Positions 1 through 8,449 of a stretch of DNA of 32,188 nucleotides are shown here, in pieces. The DNA lies in NCBI GenBank assembly GCA_947566705.1, contig CANOLA010000034.1, positions 1-32,188 on the forward strand, read 5' to 3'. The translations under genes were made by a program, and so were the position numbers. The notes under the pieces were generated by a model that had not been told where the DNA came from, did no database searches, and saw only the letters and a program-made list of their open reading frames with translations. Source of the stretch: an uncultured Lachnospiraceae bacterium (GTDB lineage: Bacteria > Bacillota > Clostridia > Lachnospirales > Lachnospiraceae). The stretch's first letter is position 1. The number at the start of each line of letters is the position of its first letter.

Positions 1-1
1 T

Positions 2-763
2 CTTGATTACAGGGAAATGCTTGATCCAACTATAAGATGGACAGACCGTTTACACTCTAGTTCAGGTGAATGGTCAGGGAATTTATGTGATTTCTATTTT
101 CGGGTATACAATAAGGTGATTAAGGAGGTTAAAGTTCCGTTTGTAATGGATGGTGGAGACAGGGTTGATGATACGCCTGTTCATAAGGCGCTTCGGGAAG
201 CGATTGCCAACTGCTTAATTAATGCAGACTATTATGGTACTCGTGGGGTTGTTATAAAAAAAGAACCCGATAAGTTGATACTGGAAAATCCCGGGTATAT
301 TAGGACTGGAAAAGTTCAGATGCGTAAAGGCGGAGAATCAGATCCCAGAAATAAGTCATTAATGAAAATGTTTAATTTGATTAATATTGGTGAACGGGCA
401 GGCAGCGGAGTTCCGAATATTTTTAATACATGGGAAGAGCAGGGGTGGAAAGAACCTGTAATTGAGGAGCATTTTGATCCTGACAGAACAATTTTATCGC
501 TTGAATTTATTGAAAAACAAGCGATAAAAACAAGCGATAAAAAACAAGCGATAAAAACAAGCGATAAAAAACAAGCGATAAAAACCGAAGGAAACAAGGA
601 GAAAATAAGGAAATTCCTTAATAAAAATGGATTATCCAAAACAAGTGACATTGCGGATTACCTTGATTTAAGTCCGGCAAGGACAAGAGTCATCCTATCC
701 GAAATGGAAGATATAGAAATTGTTGGAGAGAATAGAAATAGAAGATATAGAATCAGGCAATAA
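2..763 (+). CDS. AlbA_2/RecG-like ATP-binding protein, 3' part (copy 1)
   Basis: The reading frame is open from the first bases, so the gene starts upstream of the window. The damaged copy at 6523-7823 shows what the missing N-terminal part looks like: an AlbA_2 (Schlafen-type) DNA-binding domain. The visible part has the helper-ATPase signature of this family: HKALREAIANCLINADY (N box, GHKL-like), a LENPG strand, and the GERAGSGVPNIF motif. A C-terminal winged helix follows (KTSDIADYLDLSPARTRVIL). Between ATPase and winged helix is a lysine-rich linker made of an in-frame 27-nt repeat. These proteins are generally predicted transcriptional regulators or accessory ATPases; no substrate can be named. 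The visible part is undamaged. The family call is firm, the role is not. Confidence 0.8.
   Translation, partial: LDYREMLDPTIRWTDRLHSSSGEWSGNLCDFYFRVYNKVIKEVKVPFVMDGGDRVDDTPVHKALREAIANCLINADYYGTRGVVIKKEPDKLILENPGYIRTGKVQMRKGGESDPRNKSLMKMFNLINIGERAGSGVPNIFNTWEEQGWKEPVIEEHFDPDRTILSLEFIEKQAIKTSDKKQAIKTSDKKQAIKTEGNKEKIRKFLNKNGLSKTSDIADYLDLSPARTRVILSEMEDIEIVGENRNRRYRIRQ
517..583 (+). repeat. In-frame short tandem repeat (13/14-nt units, 27-nt period)
   Basis: Five units of ACAAGCGATAAAA, alternating 13 and 14 nt in length, give a 27-nt period. That keeps the frame and encodes a repeated nonapeptide QAIKTSDKK. The paralogous copy at 7626-7645 has a single unit, so the array expanded (or contracted) after duplication. 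Slippage here would change linker length in multiples of nine residues, or shift the frame if single units were lost. Confidence 0.9.
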
Positions 764-784
764 AAAGACATAAAGCAAGACTAA

Positions 785-1042
785 ATACTTTTCCAAAAGC
801 TGAGCTATTTAAAGTATGGTTTGCAGCAGTTCGCAGGGATAGAATTGAGGAATTCCCTGCAGAAGGCAACCGATTTAATGGCTTATCTGCCAGAAGACGA
901 GATTGATATTGATGAGTTGGAGATGATTTTAAAGGAAATTTTCAAAACTGATATAAACGTTCTTCAGAATTCCAAATCACCTATAAGAACAAATATCAGA
1001 CGCTTGATTATGATATATGATTATATGAAGTGGGGAAAATAA
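785..1042 (+). CDS. Hypothetical small ORF, possible gene remnant
   Basis: An open frame runs from just after a stop at 782-784 to a TAA at 1040-1042. It has no ATG near its beginning; the first usable start is TTG at 821 (73 residues) with no convincing ribosome binding site. The product is soluble, acidic in the middle (EDEIDIDELEMILKEIFK) and basic at the end. No family is recognised. The lack of a good start suggests the 3' remnant of a longer gene. Bases 1043-1243 that follow hold short direct repeats (ACTAAAGCACCT near 1068 and 1119) and no gene. Confidence 0.3.
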   Translation: MLFQKLSYLKYGLQQFAGIELRNSLQKATDLMAYLPEDEIDIDELEMILKEIFKTDINVLQNSKSPIRTNIRRLIMIYDYMKWGK

Positions 1043-1243
1043 AAGAACTTCCTGACTAAAGCACCTGCAAAGCAGACACCGTACAGAAAGCCCTTTTATG
1101 ATTGGTTTAGCACCTTAGAACTAAAGCACCTATAAATAGGCACCGATTCATCAGCGCTTAAATAACTTATGTAATACGAAAATTATTATACATGAGAAGT
1201 CGCGGTTTGTAAACAAAAATCTCATTTCCCAGAAAGGACCAAC

Positions 1244-1864
1244 ATGACAAATAACAACATCAACACCCTCGGCTACTACGACAACCATGCCGATGAATTC
1301 TACAACAGCACTGTAAACATTGAATTTTCCACAACGCAAAACCGTTTCTTGTCAAAACTGAAAAAGGGTTCTTATATACTCGATTTCGGCTGTGGTTCCG
1401 GACGTGATACAAAATATTTTCTGGAGCAGGGCTGTCGCGTTGATGCAATTGACGGCTCTGCTGAACTATGCAGGCTGGCTGACGAATACATAGGAATTGA
1501 AGTGAAAAAAATGTTTTTTCAGGATCTGGCAGAGGTGGACAAGTATGACGGCATCTGGGCATGTTCTTCCATATTACATCTGCCGATTGATGAGCTGAAA
1601 GAAGTCATGAAAAAGATGGCAGCTGCGCTAAAAGAGAATGGAATAATTTATACTTCTTTCAAATATGGATTCTTTGCGGGTGAAAGAAATGGGCGCTTTT
1701 TTACAGATATGACAGAGGAAACATTTGCAGAGTTTATAGGGGAAATAGAAGATTTAGAAGTGGAAGAACAGTGGACAACTTCGGATGTGCGGCCGGGAAG
1801 AGGTGAAGAGAAATGGCTCAACCTGATTTTGCGGAAAAAGCAGAAATTACTGAATTACAAATAG
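1244..1864 (+). CDS. Class I SAM-dependent methyltransferase
   Basis: A 206-residue Rossmann-fold methyltransferase. Motif I is ILDFGCGSGRD at residues 45-55, an acidic loop (AIDGSAELC) follows, and the post-motif stretch YDGIWACSSILHLP is typical of the UbiE/TehB-like small-molecule or protein methyltransferases. It lacks the NPPY or DPPY motif of amino-methylating DNA methyltransferases, so it is not an obvious restriction-modification partner. The start is the ATG preceded by AGAAAGGA. The 3' end overlaps the next gene by 52 bp in another frame, implying tight coupling with the helicase. The substrate cannot be inferred; a role with the helicase is inference from overlap alone. Confidence 0.85.
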   Translation: MTNNNINTLGYYDNHADEFYNSTVNIEFSTTQNRFLSKLKKGSYILDFGCGSGRDTKYFLEQGCRVDAIDGSAELCRLADEYIGIEVKKMFFQDLAEVDKYDGIWACSSILHLPIDELKEVMKKMAAALKENGIIYTSFKYGFFAGERNGRFFTDMTEETFAEFIGEIEDLEVEEQWTTSDVRPGRGEEKWLNLILRKKQKLLNYK

Positions 1865-4299
1865 AATCTACGGATGTAATGACTGGTGACAGAAATAGAA
1901 ACCGATATTTATTTTACCAGTTAAAAATGAGCATGTTAAAAGCAGATAGGATAGATATCATTGTTTCATTCCTTATGGAATCTGGAGTGAAGCTGCTCCT
2001 TAAGGACTTAAAGGCTGCTTTGGATCGTGGGGTACAGGTAAGAATTCTTACTGGAAATTATTTGGGTATTACCCAGCCCTCTGCATTATATCTATTGAAA
2101 AAGGAATTAGGCAACCGGGTGGATATGCGTTTTTACAATGATAAAAAACGTTCATTTCATCCGAAATCCTATATGTTTCATTATAAAAACACAGGTGAAA
2201 TCTATATCGGTTCTTCCAATATTTCAAGAAGCGCATTAACTTCCGGAATAGAATGGAATTATCGTTTTAGCAGTCTTGATGACAAAATGAATTTCACTTT
2301 ATTCTATGACACATTTGTTGACCTATTTAAAAATCATTCGATTGTAATTGATGATAAAGAATTGGCAAGTTATTCGAAAAACTGGCATAAGCCTGCAGTA
2401 TCAAAAGATCTGGCAAAATATGATAATCTGGAAGACGATACAGATACCAGGGTGGAAGCACTTTTTCAGCCAAGGGGAGCACAGATAGAAGCTTTATATG
2501 CATTGGAAAACAGTAGGAGAGAAGGCGCGGCAAAAGGATTGGTGCAGGCAGCTACCGGCATTGGAAAAACATATTTGGCGGCCTTTGATTCTGCCGGATA
2601 TAAGCGGGTATTGTTTGTGGCTCACAGGGAGGAAATATTAAAGCAGGCAGCGCTCTCTTTTGAAAATGTAAGACAATCGGATGATTATGGATTTTTTAAT
2701 GGAAAACAGAAAGATACGGACAAATCTGTTATTTTTGCATCAGTTGCAACACTTGGCAGAAACGAGTACCTCACAAAAGATTTTTTTGCTCCGGATTATT
2801 TTGACTATTTGGTTATAGATGAATTTCATCATGCCGTAAATGACCAGTACCAGAAAATTGTAAATTATTTTAAACCGCAGTTTTTACTGGGACTCACGGC
2901 TACACCTGAAAGAATGGACGGTAAGAATATTTATGAAATCTGCGATTATAATGTGCCGTATGAAATTTCACTGAAAGAAGCAATTAACAAAGGTGCACTG
3001 GTTCCGTTTCATTATTATGGTATTTATGATGAAACGGATTATTCTTCCCTGCATCTTGTAAAAGGTCGTTATGATGAAAAGGAACTGAATGAGACTTATA
3101 TTGGAAATGTAAAACGATACGATCTGATTTACAAGTATTATATGAAATACCGTTCTAAAAGGGCACTGGGATTTTGCTGTTCCAGACAGCACGCAGAGGA
3201 AATGGCGAAAGAATTTTGCAAAAGAGGAACAGAATCGGTTGCGGTATACAGTAATGCGGATGGTGAGTATTCAGAAGACAGGAACAAGGCAATTGAAAGG
3301 CTGAAGAACCAGAAAATAAAAGTGATTTTTTCTGTGGATATGTTTAATGAAGGAGTAGATATTGCTGCTCTTGATATGGTTATGTTTTTAAGACCGACGG
3401 AGTCACCAGTTGTATTTTTGCAGCAGTTAGGCCGTGGGCTTCGTACCAATAAAGGGAAAGAATACCTGAATGTTTTGGATTTTATCGGTAATTATGAAAA
3501 AGCAGGACGAGCGCCGTTCCTTTTAAGTGGAGGAAAAACATCCGCAGAAAGTGTGGTTCATGGTTATTATGATATTGAATATCCGGACGACTGCATTGTA
3601 GACTTTGATATGCGGCTGATTGATTTGTTCAGGGAACTGGAGAAGAAATCATTATCAGTGAAAGAGCGGATTAAGCAGGAATTTTACAGGGTAAAGGAAT
3701 TACTGGATGGCAAAATTCCAACACGGATGGAGCTGTTTACATACATGGATGATGACATATATCAGTATTGTATAAAACATGCAAAGGAAAATCCGTTTCG
3801 GGGATATATGGAATTTTTACATGAAATGAATGAACTGTCTGAGGAGGAAGAAGGGGTATATTCTGGAATTGGAAGGGAATTTCTGGCAATGGTTGAAATG
3901 ACGGATATGCAGAAGGTTTATAAAATGCCGGTTCTATACAGTTTCTATAATAGCGGCGACATGCGGCTGGCAGTTACAGATGAAGAGGTATTAGCTGCCT
4001 GGAAAGAATTTTTTGATAACGGAACAAACTGGAGAGATTTTGCAGCGGATATTACTTATGCTGATTATCAGGCAATGACTGACAAGCAGCATCTGAGCAA
4101 GGCAAAAAACATGCCTATTAAATTCTTAAAGGCTTCCGGAAAAGGTTTTTTTATCGAAAAAGAAGGATATGCACTTGCGCTCAGGGATGATCTGGAAGGA
4201 ATCATAGAAAATGAAGCGTTTAAGAGCCATCTAAAAGATATTCTGGAATATCGCACCATGGAGTATTACCGCAGAAGGTATATAGGGGTGAAGTCATGA
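1813..4299 (+). CDS. PLD-nuclease/DEAD-box helicase fusion protein
   Basis: An 828-residue protein. Residues about 25-190 form a phospholipase D-like domain with one HxK signature (HPKSY, H116/K118) and a GSSN motif at 133-136. One such domain needs dimerisation for a complete active site. Residues about 225-570 form a superfamily 2 helicase: Walker A ATGIGKT at 247-253, DEFHH motif II at 336-340, LGLTATPERMD motif III, and motif VI QQLGRGLR at 537-544. The C-terminal 250 residues are unassigned. The architecture is known from restriction-like and phage-defence loci. The start at 1813 lies in the methyltransferase gene after GAGGTGAAGAG; an ATG at 1879 is a weaker alternative. The stop overlaps the next start as ATGA. 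Confidence 0.88.
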   Translation: MAQPDFAEKAEITELQIESTDVMTGDRNRNRYLFYQLKMSMLKADRIDIIVSFLMESGVKLLLKDLKAALDRGVQVRILTGNYLGITQPSALYLLKKELGNRVDMRFYNDKKRSFHPKSYMFHYKNTGEIYIGSSNISRSALTSGIEWNYRFSSLDDKMNFTLFYDTFVDLFKNHSIVIDDKELASYSKNWHKPAVSKDLAKYDNLEDDTDTRVEALFQPRGAQIEALYALENSRREGAAKGLVQAATGIGKTYLAAFDSAGYKRVLFVAHREEILKQAALSFENVRQSDDYGFFNGKQKDTDKSVIFASVATLGRNEYLTKDFFAPDYFDYLVIDEFHHAVNDQYQKIVNYFKPQFLLGLTATPERMDGKNIYEICDYNVPYEISLKEAINKGALVPFHYYGIYDETDYSSLHLVKGRYDEKELNETYIGNVKRYDLIYKYYMKYRSKRALGFCCSRQHAEEMAKEFCKRGTESVAVYSNADGEYSEDRNKAIERLKNQKIKVIFSVDMFNEGVDIAALDMVMFLRPTESPVVFLQQLGRGLRTNKGKEYLNVLDFIGNYEKAGRAPFLLSGGKTSAESVVHGYYDIEYPDDCIVDFDMRLIDLFRELEKKSLSVKERIKQEFYRVKELLDGKIPTRMELFTYMDDDIYQYCIKHAKENPFRGYMEFLHEMNELSEEEEGVYSGIGREFLAMVEMTDMQKVYKMPVLYSFYNSGDMRLAVTDEEVLAAWKEFFDNGTNWRDFAADITYADYQAMTDKQHLSKAKNMPIKFLKASGKGFFIEKEGYALALRDDLEGIIENEAFKSHLKDILEYRTMEYYRRRYIGVKS

Positions 4300-4958
4300 T
4301 TAAATTTACAGAGCCAGAAGAATATGCGCAAAATTTAACTTATACAGATGAAGAAAAGGTGCTTACATTTTGTAAAATAATAGTTAAGGCTGTTGAAAAA
4401 ACGCGAGAGGTAGTGACAATATGTAAAATGAAATGCAAGAAAGCAAATGATGCACTTGCATTGAAAGATAAGCAGGCAATGTGGAATGTTTTGCAGGAGT
4501 ATATACATAAATTCCCTGAATTATATACAATGGCTAATGGAGTGCAGCTTAGACGTGTAGATGCAGATTTTTGTGAGAAATTAACGAAGGATGATGTGGC
4601 TAATCTTTTTACAAATAGGAGTGGTTCATATATTCAATTTCATGGTGTTTTTTGCGCATTTATAGGGTTTACCGACTTTTATGAATCTTCAACACAAACA
4701 TTGAATCCTTATTTTGACAGACTGGAAAGGCGTGGGCATGATTTAACTTGCTGGCAACTTGCTGCTACCATTACGGAGAAAGTCCGATTAAGTATGACCT
4801 TATTGGTAAGGTGGCAGAGGGGACGGTACTTACACGAAAAACTGTATCAGCAGTCCTGCAGGGGATTAGGCAGGACAAGCTCTATATGTTCAGGAATAAT
4901 CCGGAGGAGTTTATTTCAAAGGTTATTAAACCCATCAACGAGCAGAAAGCCACAATGA
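4296..4958 (+). CDS. Unrecognised protein, probably truncated by fusion to a res remnant
   Basis: The start ATG overlaps the helicase stop as ATGA, so this frame is translationally coupled to the helicase and was likely its third operon member. Residues 1 to about 148 look like a genuine soluble, helical protein with a basic Cys/Lys stretch (CKMKCKKANDALALKDK) and no recognised domain. From about position 4745 the same bases in another frame encode the C-terminal part of a type III restriction subunit, so the last 70 residues in this frame are probably nonsense. The original C-terminus was therefore likely lost at a deletion junction near 4740. Function unknown. Confidence 0.5.
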   Translation: MIKFTEPEEYAQNLTYTDEEKVLTFCKIIVKAVEKTREVVTICKMKCKKANDALALKDKQAMWNVLQEYIHKFPELYTMANGVQLRRVDADFCEKLTKDDVANLFTNRSGSYIQFHGVFCAFIGFTDFYESSTQTLNPYFDRLERRGHDLTCWQLAATITEKVRLSMTLLVRWQRGRYLHEKLYQQSCRGLGRTSSICSGIIRRSLFQRLLNPSTSRKPQ

Positions 4959-5432
4959 TAGTCGAACATATTTCTTATGATACCATTGAGGGCGGATATG
5001 ATTCAGACATTTTTACTGCTGGAAAGAATACACAGAGCTTTGATAAGGCTTTTCTTGCAAAAAAAAGCAATTCAGGATTATGTGTTTACGGATGGCTCGG
5101 CGGACAAGAGCATTGAAAAAAAATTTGTGGAGAATCTGGATGCTGCTGAGGAAGTATGTGTTTATGCAAAACTCCCAAGGACATTCCAAATCACTACTCC
5201 GGTCGGAAATTATTCCCCTGACTGGGCGATTGTTTTTTACGAGGGTAAAGTAAAACATATTTTCTTTGTTGCTGAAACGAAAGGAACCATGGAAAGCCTG
5301 AACTTAAGACCGATAGAGCAGGCGAAGATTTCTTGTGAAAAGAAGCTGTTTAATGAAATGTCAACAAGCAAGGTTAAGTATCATGATGTGGACAGCTATC
5401 AGAGTTTGCTTAAGATTATGAATGCAATTTAG
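4748..5432 (+). pseudogene. Type III restriction enzyme Res subunit, C-terminal remnant
   Basis: Two overlapping frames (4748-5116 and about 5067-5432) together give a continuous match to the end of type III Res subunits: IGKVAEGTVLTRKTVSAVLQ, NNPEEFISKVIKPINEQKA, then TDGSADKSIEKKFVENLD. A PD-(D/E)xK nuclease core follows, with PVGNYSPDWAIVFYEG and FFVAETKG carrying the acidic and Lys residues. The switch between frames falls on a run of eight A at 5059-5066; one A fewer restores the frame. The helicase part and the Mod subunit are absent, so this is a remnant. It follows the unknown coupled gene directly, as if a deletion joined the two. Confidence 0.75.
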
Positions 5433-5503
5433 TGTATTTGGGGCCGTAAGCTGCAGGGATAAATAATTTTGTGAATAGCAGATGCTTTTGATATAATACA
5501 TGA

Positions 5504-5614
5504 TGCAATAAAATTAATTACGGAAAGAATGGCGACCATGTTGAAAGAATAAAGCGAAGTGTGGTTGATTATATTATAACCGAAACAGTGTATAAATCAG
5601 TTGTTTTGAGATAA
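5504..5614 (+). other. Short open frame remnant between res remnant and toxin pair
   Basis: Thirty-six open codons between two stops, without a start codon near the beginning. The composition is protein-like (NGDHVERIKRSVVDYIITET) but no family is recognised. Most likely the tail of a deleted gene. The rest of the interval 5433-5653 shows nothing except AT-rich sequence that may hold the promoter of the toxin pair. Confidence 0.25.
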
Positions 5615-5653
5615 TGAAACAAACATAAAAAATATTTGCGGGAGGCGCAGACC

Positions 5654-5875
5654 ATGAGACGAGAAGACTATATTTCAGATGAAACAGTTATCAAACGTGC
5701 GAATGAAGCAGTAAGAATTGAGTTAGAGAAGAATAGGGCATTGGGGGTTCCGGTGGTTGTATATGACAGGAAAAGCCAAATTATATATCGGGAAAATGAT
5801 GATGGAACTCGGACAGAGGTTGGAAAAAGGCTGAGAAAGGAGCGGTATAGTGAGCGAATTTCAAAAAAAGCCTGA
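5654..5875 (+). CDS. Small upstream partner of zeta-type toxin (putative antitoxin)
   Basis: A 73-residue protein beginning MRREDYISDETVIKRANEAV. The ATG at 5654 is chosen over a TTG six codons upstream because GGAGG at 5641-5645 is correctly spaced for it. The protein is charged and ends in a lysine/arginine-rich segment (VGKRLRKERYSERI). Its 3' end overlaps the toxin start by 26 bp. Short proteins with the pattern RANEAVRIELEKNRALGVPVVVYD precede zeta-like P-loop kinases in many Firmicutes, so antitoxin or accessory function is inferred from context. It is not an epsilon antitoxin by sequence. Confidence 0.7.
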   Translation: MRREDYISDETVIKRANEAVRIELEKNRALGVPVVVYDRKSQIIYRENDDGTRTEVGKRLRKERYSERISKKA

Positions 5876-6443
5876 GATTGTTATTTTCGCCGGGCCGAAT
5901 GGTTCCGGGAAGAGTACGTTTACGCAATTATTAAAACCACCAATGGACTATATCAATGCGGATGAAATCAAAAAGTATTTGAAGTGTTCTGATTTAGAAG
6001 CTGCGCAATTAGCAGAAAAGCAACGGGAAGAACACTTGGAGAAGATACAGGAATTTTGCTTTGAAACAGTATTATCAACCGAGCGCAATTTGATACTGTT
6101 AAAAAGGGCAAGGGAAAAGGGATATTTCATACGCTATTATTATATTCTGACAGCGGATTCAATGATTAATGTATGGCGTGTAAAAGCGAGGGTAGAATCC
6201 GGTGGGCATGACGTGCCGGAAGAAAAAGTGATTGCAAGATATGATAGGGCATTGGATTTAGTTAAGGATGTAATCACAGTTTGTGATATTTGCCATATAT
6301 ATGATAATTCTGCCAATAGACCGTTTCGGATATTAAAAAAGAGAAAAGAACAGATATATTTTGATGAGTGTGATGATTGGCACTATGAAGATATTTGTGC
6401 TTTGACCGGTATTTTTAATATGGAAAGAAAATGCTTGAATTAG
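5850..6443 (+). CDS. Zeta toxin family P-loop kinase
   Basis: A 197-residue protein with Walker A GPNGSGKST at residues 15-23, an INADEIKKYL segment as in zeta toxins, and FCFETVLST, the substrate-loop motif of this family. A later ARYDRALDLVKD helix is also typical. Zeta toxins phosphorylate UDP-N-acetylglucosamine and block wall synthesis; some chromosomal relatives act on other targets. The start is GTG at 5850 with AAAGGAG at 5836-5842. The length is close to the compact form common on Firmicute chromosomes. Family assignment is good; toxin activity has not been shown for this compact form. Confidence 0.8.
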   Translation: MSEFQKKPEIVIFAGPNGSGKSTFTQLLKPPMDYINADEIKKYLKCSDLEAAQLAEKQREEHLEKIQEFCFETVLSTERNLILLKRAREKGYFIRYYYILTADSMINVWRVKARVESGGHDVPEEKVIARYDRALDLVKDVITVCDICHIYDNSANRPFRILKKRKEQIYFDECDDWHYEDICALTGIFNMERKCLN

Positions 6444-6522
6444 ACAATTAGAATAACAATATTCAAGGCAATCTACTGAATATACAGTATTGTTGGAGAT
6501 TGGCAAGGGGAGATGATGCAGA

Positions 6523-7823
6523 ATGCCAGAATTATTTGATATATCAAAATTTGATTTATACAAAGAAGAAAACAGAAGAGAAGTAAAAAAAGGAAAAAGT
6601 CGGATTACCGGTTTCTTTGTGGGAAACATATTCTGTTTATGCAAATTGTTACGGCGGAGTTATTATTCTTGGGGTAGTTGAAAACAAGGATGGTTCATGG
6701 AGAACAACTGGACTGAATTCAGCAGATCAAAGCAAGATGCTCAAAGAATTTTGGGATAATATCAATAATCGAAAGAAAATCAATATTAATATTTTGCGCG
6801 ATGATGACGTTGTAACCTATGATGTTAATGGGGAGCTGATCATTGTTATATATGTGCCGATGGCTAAGAGGGAGGAAAAGCCGACTTATATAAATGATGA
6901 TTTATTTGGCGGTACATTTAGAAGTAATCATGAAGGCGATTATCGTTGCACGAGATTACCTATAAAAACAATTCTTCGTGATCAGGCGGAAAGTACTATG
7001 GATATGGAAATCCTGGAAGATGTTCCGTTGTAGGATCTGAATTATGAGACCGTTCGCGGATACAGAAACCGTCATAGGATGTTAAAGGCAGGACATCCTT
7101 TTGAAAGATTAAATGATGATGAATATCTTAGGAGTATTGGAGCTGCTGTTTCAAGAGAAGACAAACAACTTCATCCTACTGCGGCTGGGATGTTGATGTT
7201 TGGAGATGAGTATAATATTGTCAGGCATTTTCCTGATTATTTTCTTGATTACAGGGAAATGCTTGATCCAACTATAAGATGGACAGACCGTTTACACCCC
7301 AGTTCAGGTGTATAGTCAGGGAATTTAAGTGATTTCAAAATGCAGACTATTATGGTACTCGGGGGGTGTTATAAAAAAAACCGATAAGTTGATACTGGAA
7401 AATCCTGGATATATTAGGACTGGAAAAGTTCAGATGCGTAAAGGTGGAGAATCAGATCCCAGAAATAAGTCATTAATGAAAATGTTTAATCTGATAAATA
7501 TTGGTGAACGGGCAGGCAGCGGAGTCTCGAATACTTTTAATACATGGGAAGAGCAGGGGTGGAAAGAACCTGTAATTGAGGAGCGTTTTGATCCTGACAG
7601 AACAATTTTATCGCTTGAATTTATTGAAAAACAAGCGATAAAAACCGCAGGAAACAAGGAGAAAATAAGGAAATTCTTTAATGAAAACGGATTATCCAAA
7701 ATAAGCGATATTGCAGATTACCTTGACTTAAGTCTGGCAAGGACAAGAGCTATTCTCTCTGAAATGGAAGATATAGAAATTGTTGGGGAGAATAGAAACA
7801 GAAGATATAGAATCAAGCGATAA
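6523..7823 (+). pseudogene. AlbA_2/RecG-like ATP-binding protein, decayed copy 2
   Basis: A second copy of the gene at the left edge. It has a start (ATG at 6523 with AAGGGGA upstream) and an AlbA_2 domain (LPVSLWETYSVYANCYGG, then VIILGVVENKDG). It has four lesions: a frameshift near 6600; an in-frame TAG at 7031-7033 inside the ATPase linker; a TAG at 7313-7315 where copy 1 has TGG; and a deletion of about 125 bp near 7334 that removes the N-box region seen in copy 1 at about 95-220. From 7243 on, apart from these changes, it is nearly identical to copy 1. The final frame resumes at 7329 and ends in the same winged helix. Confidence 0.9.
7243..7823 (+). repeat. Long direct repeat shared with 1-763
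   Basis: Bases 7243-7823 repeat bases 1-763 in the same orientation, with a few percent substitutions, the internal deletion near 7334, and one instead of five short units in the lysine linker. The two copies bracket about 6.5 kb containing the methyltransferase-helicase genes and the toxin pair. Homologous recombination between them would delete that segment. Confidence 0.9.
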
Positions 7824-7926
7824 CAAAATTCTACAACTACAATGCAAAAAGGAGGCATTTTAACCATATCTTAACCCAAATAGTCAAGATGTGGTTATGA
7901 TATACATAACGGAGGTAAAAAAATAT

Positions 7927-8436
7927 ATGATATCGCCAGACAAAGTGAGAGAAGAAGCAAAGAAAAGAGAAAACGAAAATTTCAAGTTTCGTACTTTCCT
8001 GAAATGTCATGTAGACGAGGACGAGTTAGACAGTCAATTCCTGCGCTTACATAAAGAACTCTTTGCAGATTACGACTGCAGCAAATGCAGAAACTGTTGC
8101 AAGATGTATAAAGGAAGTATTCCACCGGAAGATATTGACAGGGATGCACAATATTTAGGAATCTCGCCTGAACAATTTATTGACACTTACTTGGAAAAAG
8201 AGGAGTTTGCTCTGAACTATCAGACCAAGCATAAACCCTGTGATTTCTGGCAGGAAGACGGTAACTGTAAATTGGGAGATTGCAAACCGAACAGTTGTAA
8301 AAAATATCCGTATACCGATCAGCCGGAGAGATTATCAAGCTTGTTGAGTATGTTAGATACGATAGAAATATGTCCGGTAGCTTTTAAAATTTTTGAGAGA
8401 TTAAAGCAGGAGTATAGATTTAGGACACGTAGATAA
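7927..8436 (+). CDS. YkgJ-family cysteine cluster protein
   Basis: A 169-residue protein. The ATG at 7927 is chosen because GGAGG at 7911-7915 sits about 11 nt upstream; an earlier in-frame ATG lacks such a site. The Cys pattern is YDCSKCRNCCKMYKG, then PCDFW, GNCKLGDCKPNSCKKYPY and a last EICPV. This is the CxxCxxCC...C...C layout of the YkgJ (UPF0153) family, thought to bind zinc or an Fe-S cluster. No enzymatic role is established. The next gene follows after 13 bp, so the two form an operon. Confidence 0.8.
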   Translation: MISPDKVREEAKKRENENFKFRTFLKCHVDEDELDSQFLRLHKELFADYDCSKCRNCCKMYKGSIPPEDIDRDAQYLGISPEQFIDTYLEKEEFALNYQTKHKPCDFWQEDGNCKLGDCKPNSCKKYPYTDQPERLSSLLSMLDTIEICPVAFKIFERLKQEYRFRTRR

Positions 8437-8449
8437 ATGGAGATCAGCT

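Noticed and set aside
517-583. Iteron-type replication repeats
   Set aside because: The units lie inside a coding frame with a period of nine codons and no replication gene is near.
1244-4299. Restriction-modification system formed by methyltransferase and PLD-helicase
   Set aside because: The methyltransferase has no DNA-methylase catalytic motif, so only a looser association is supported.
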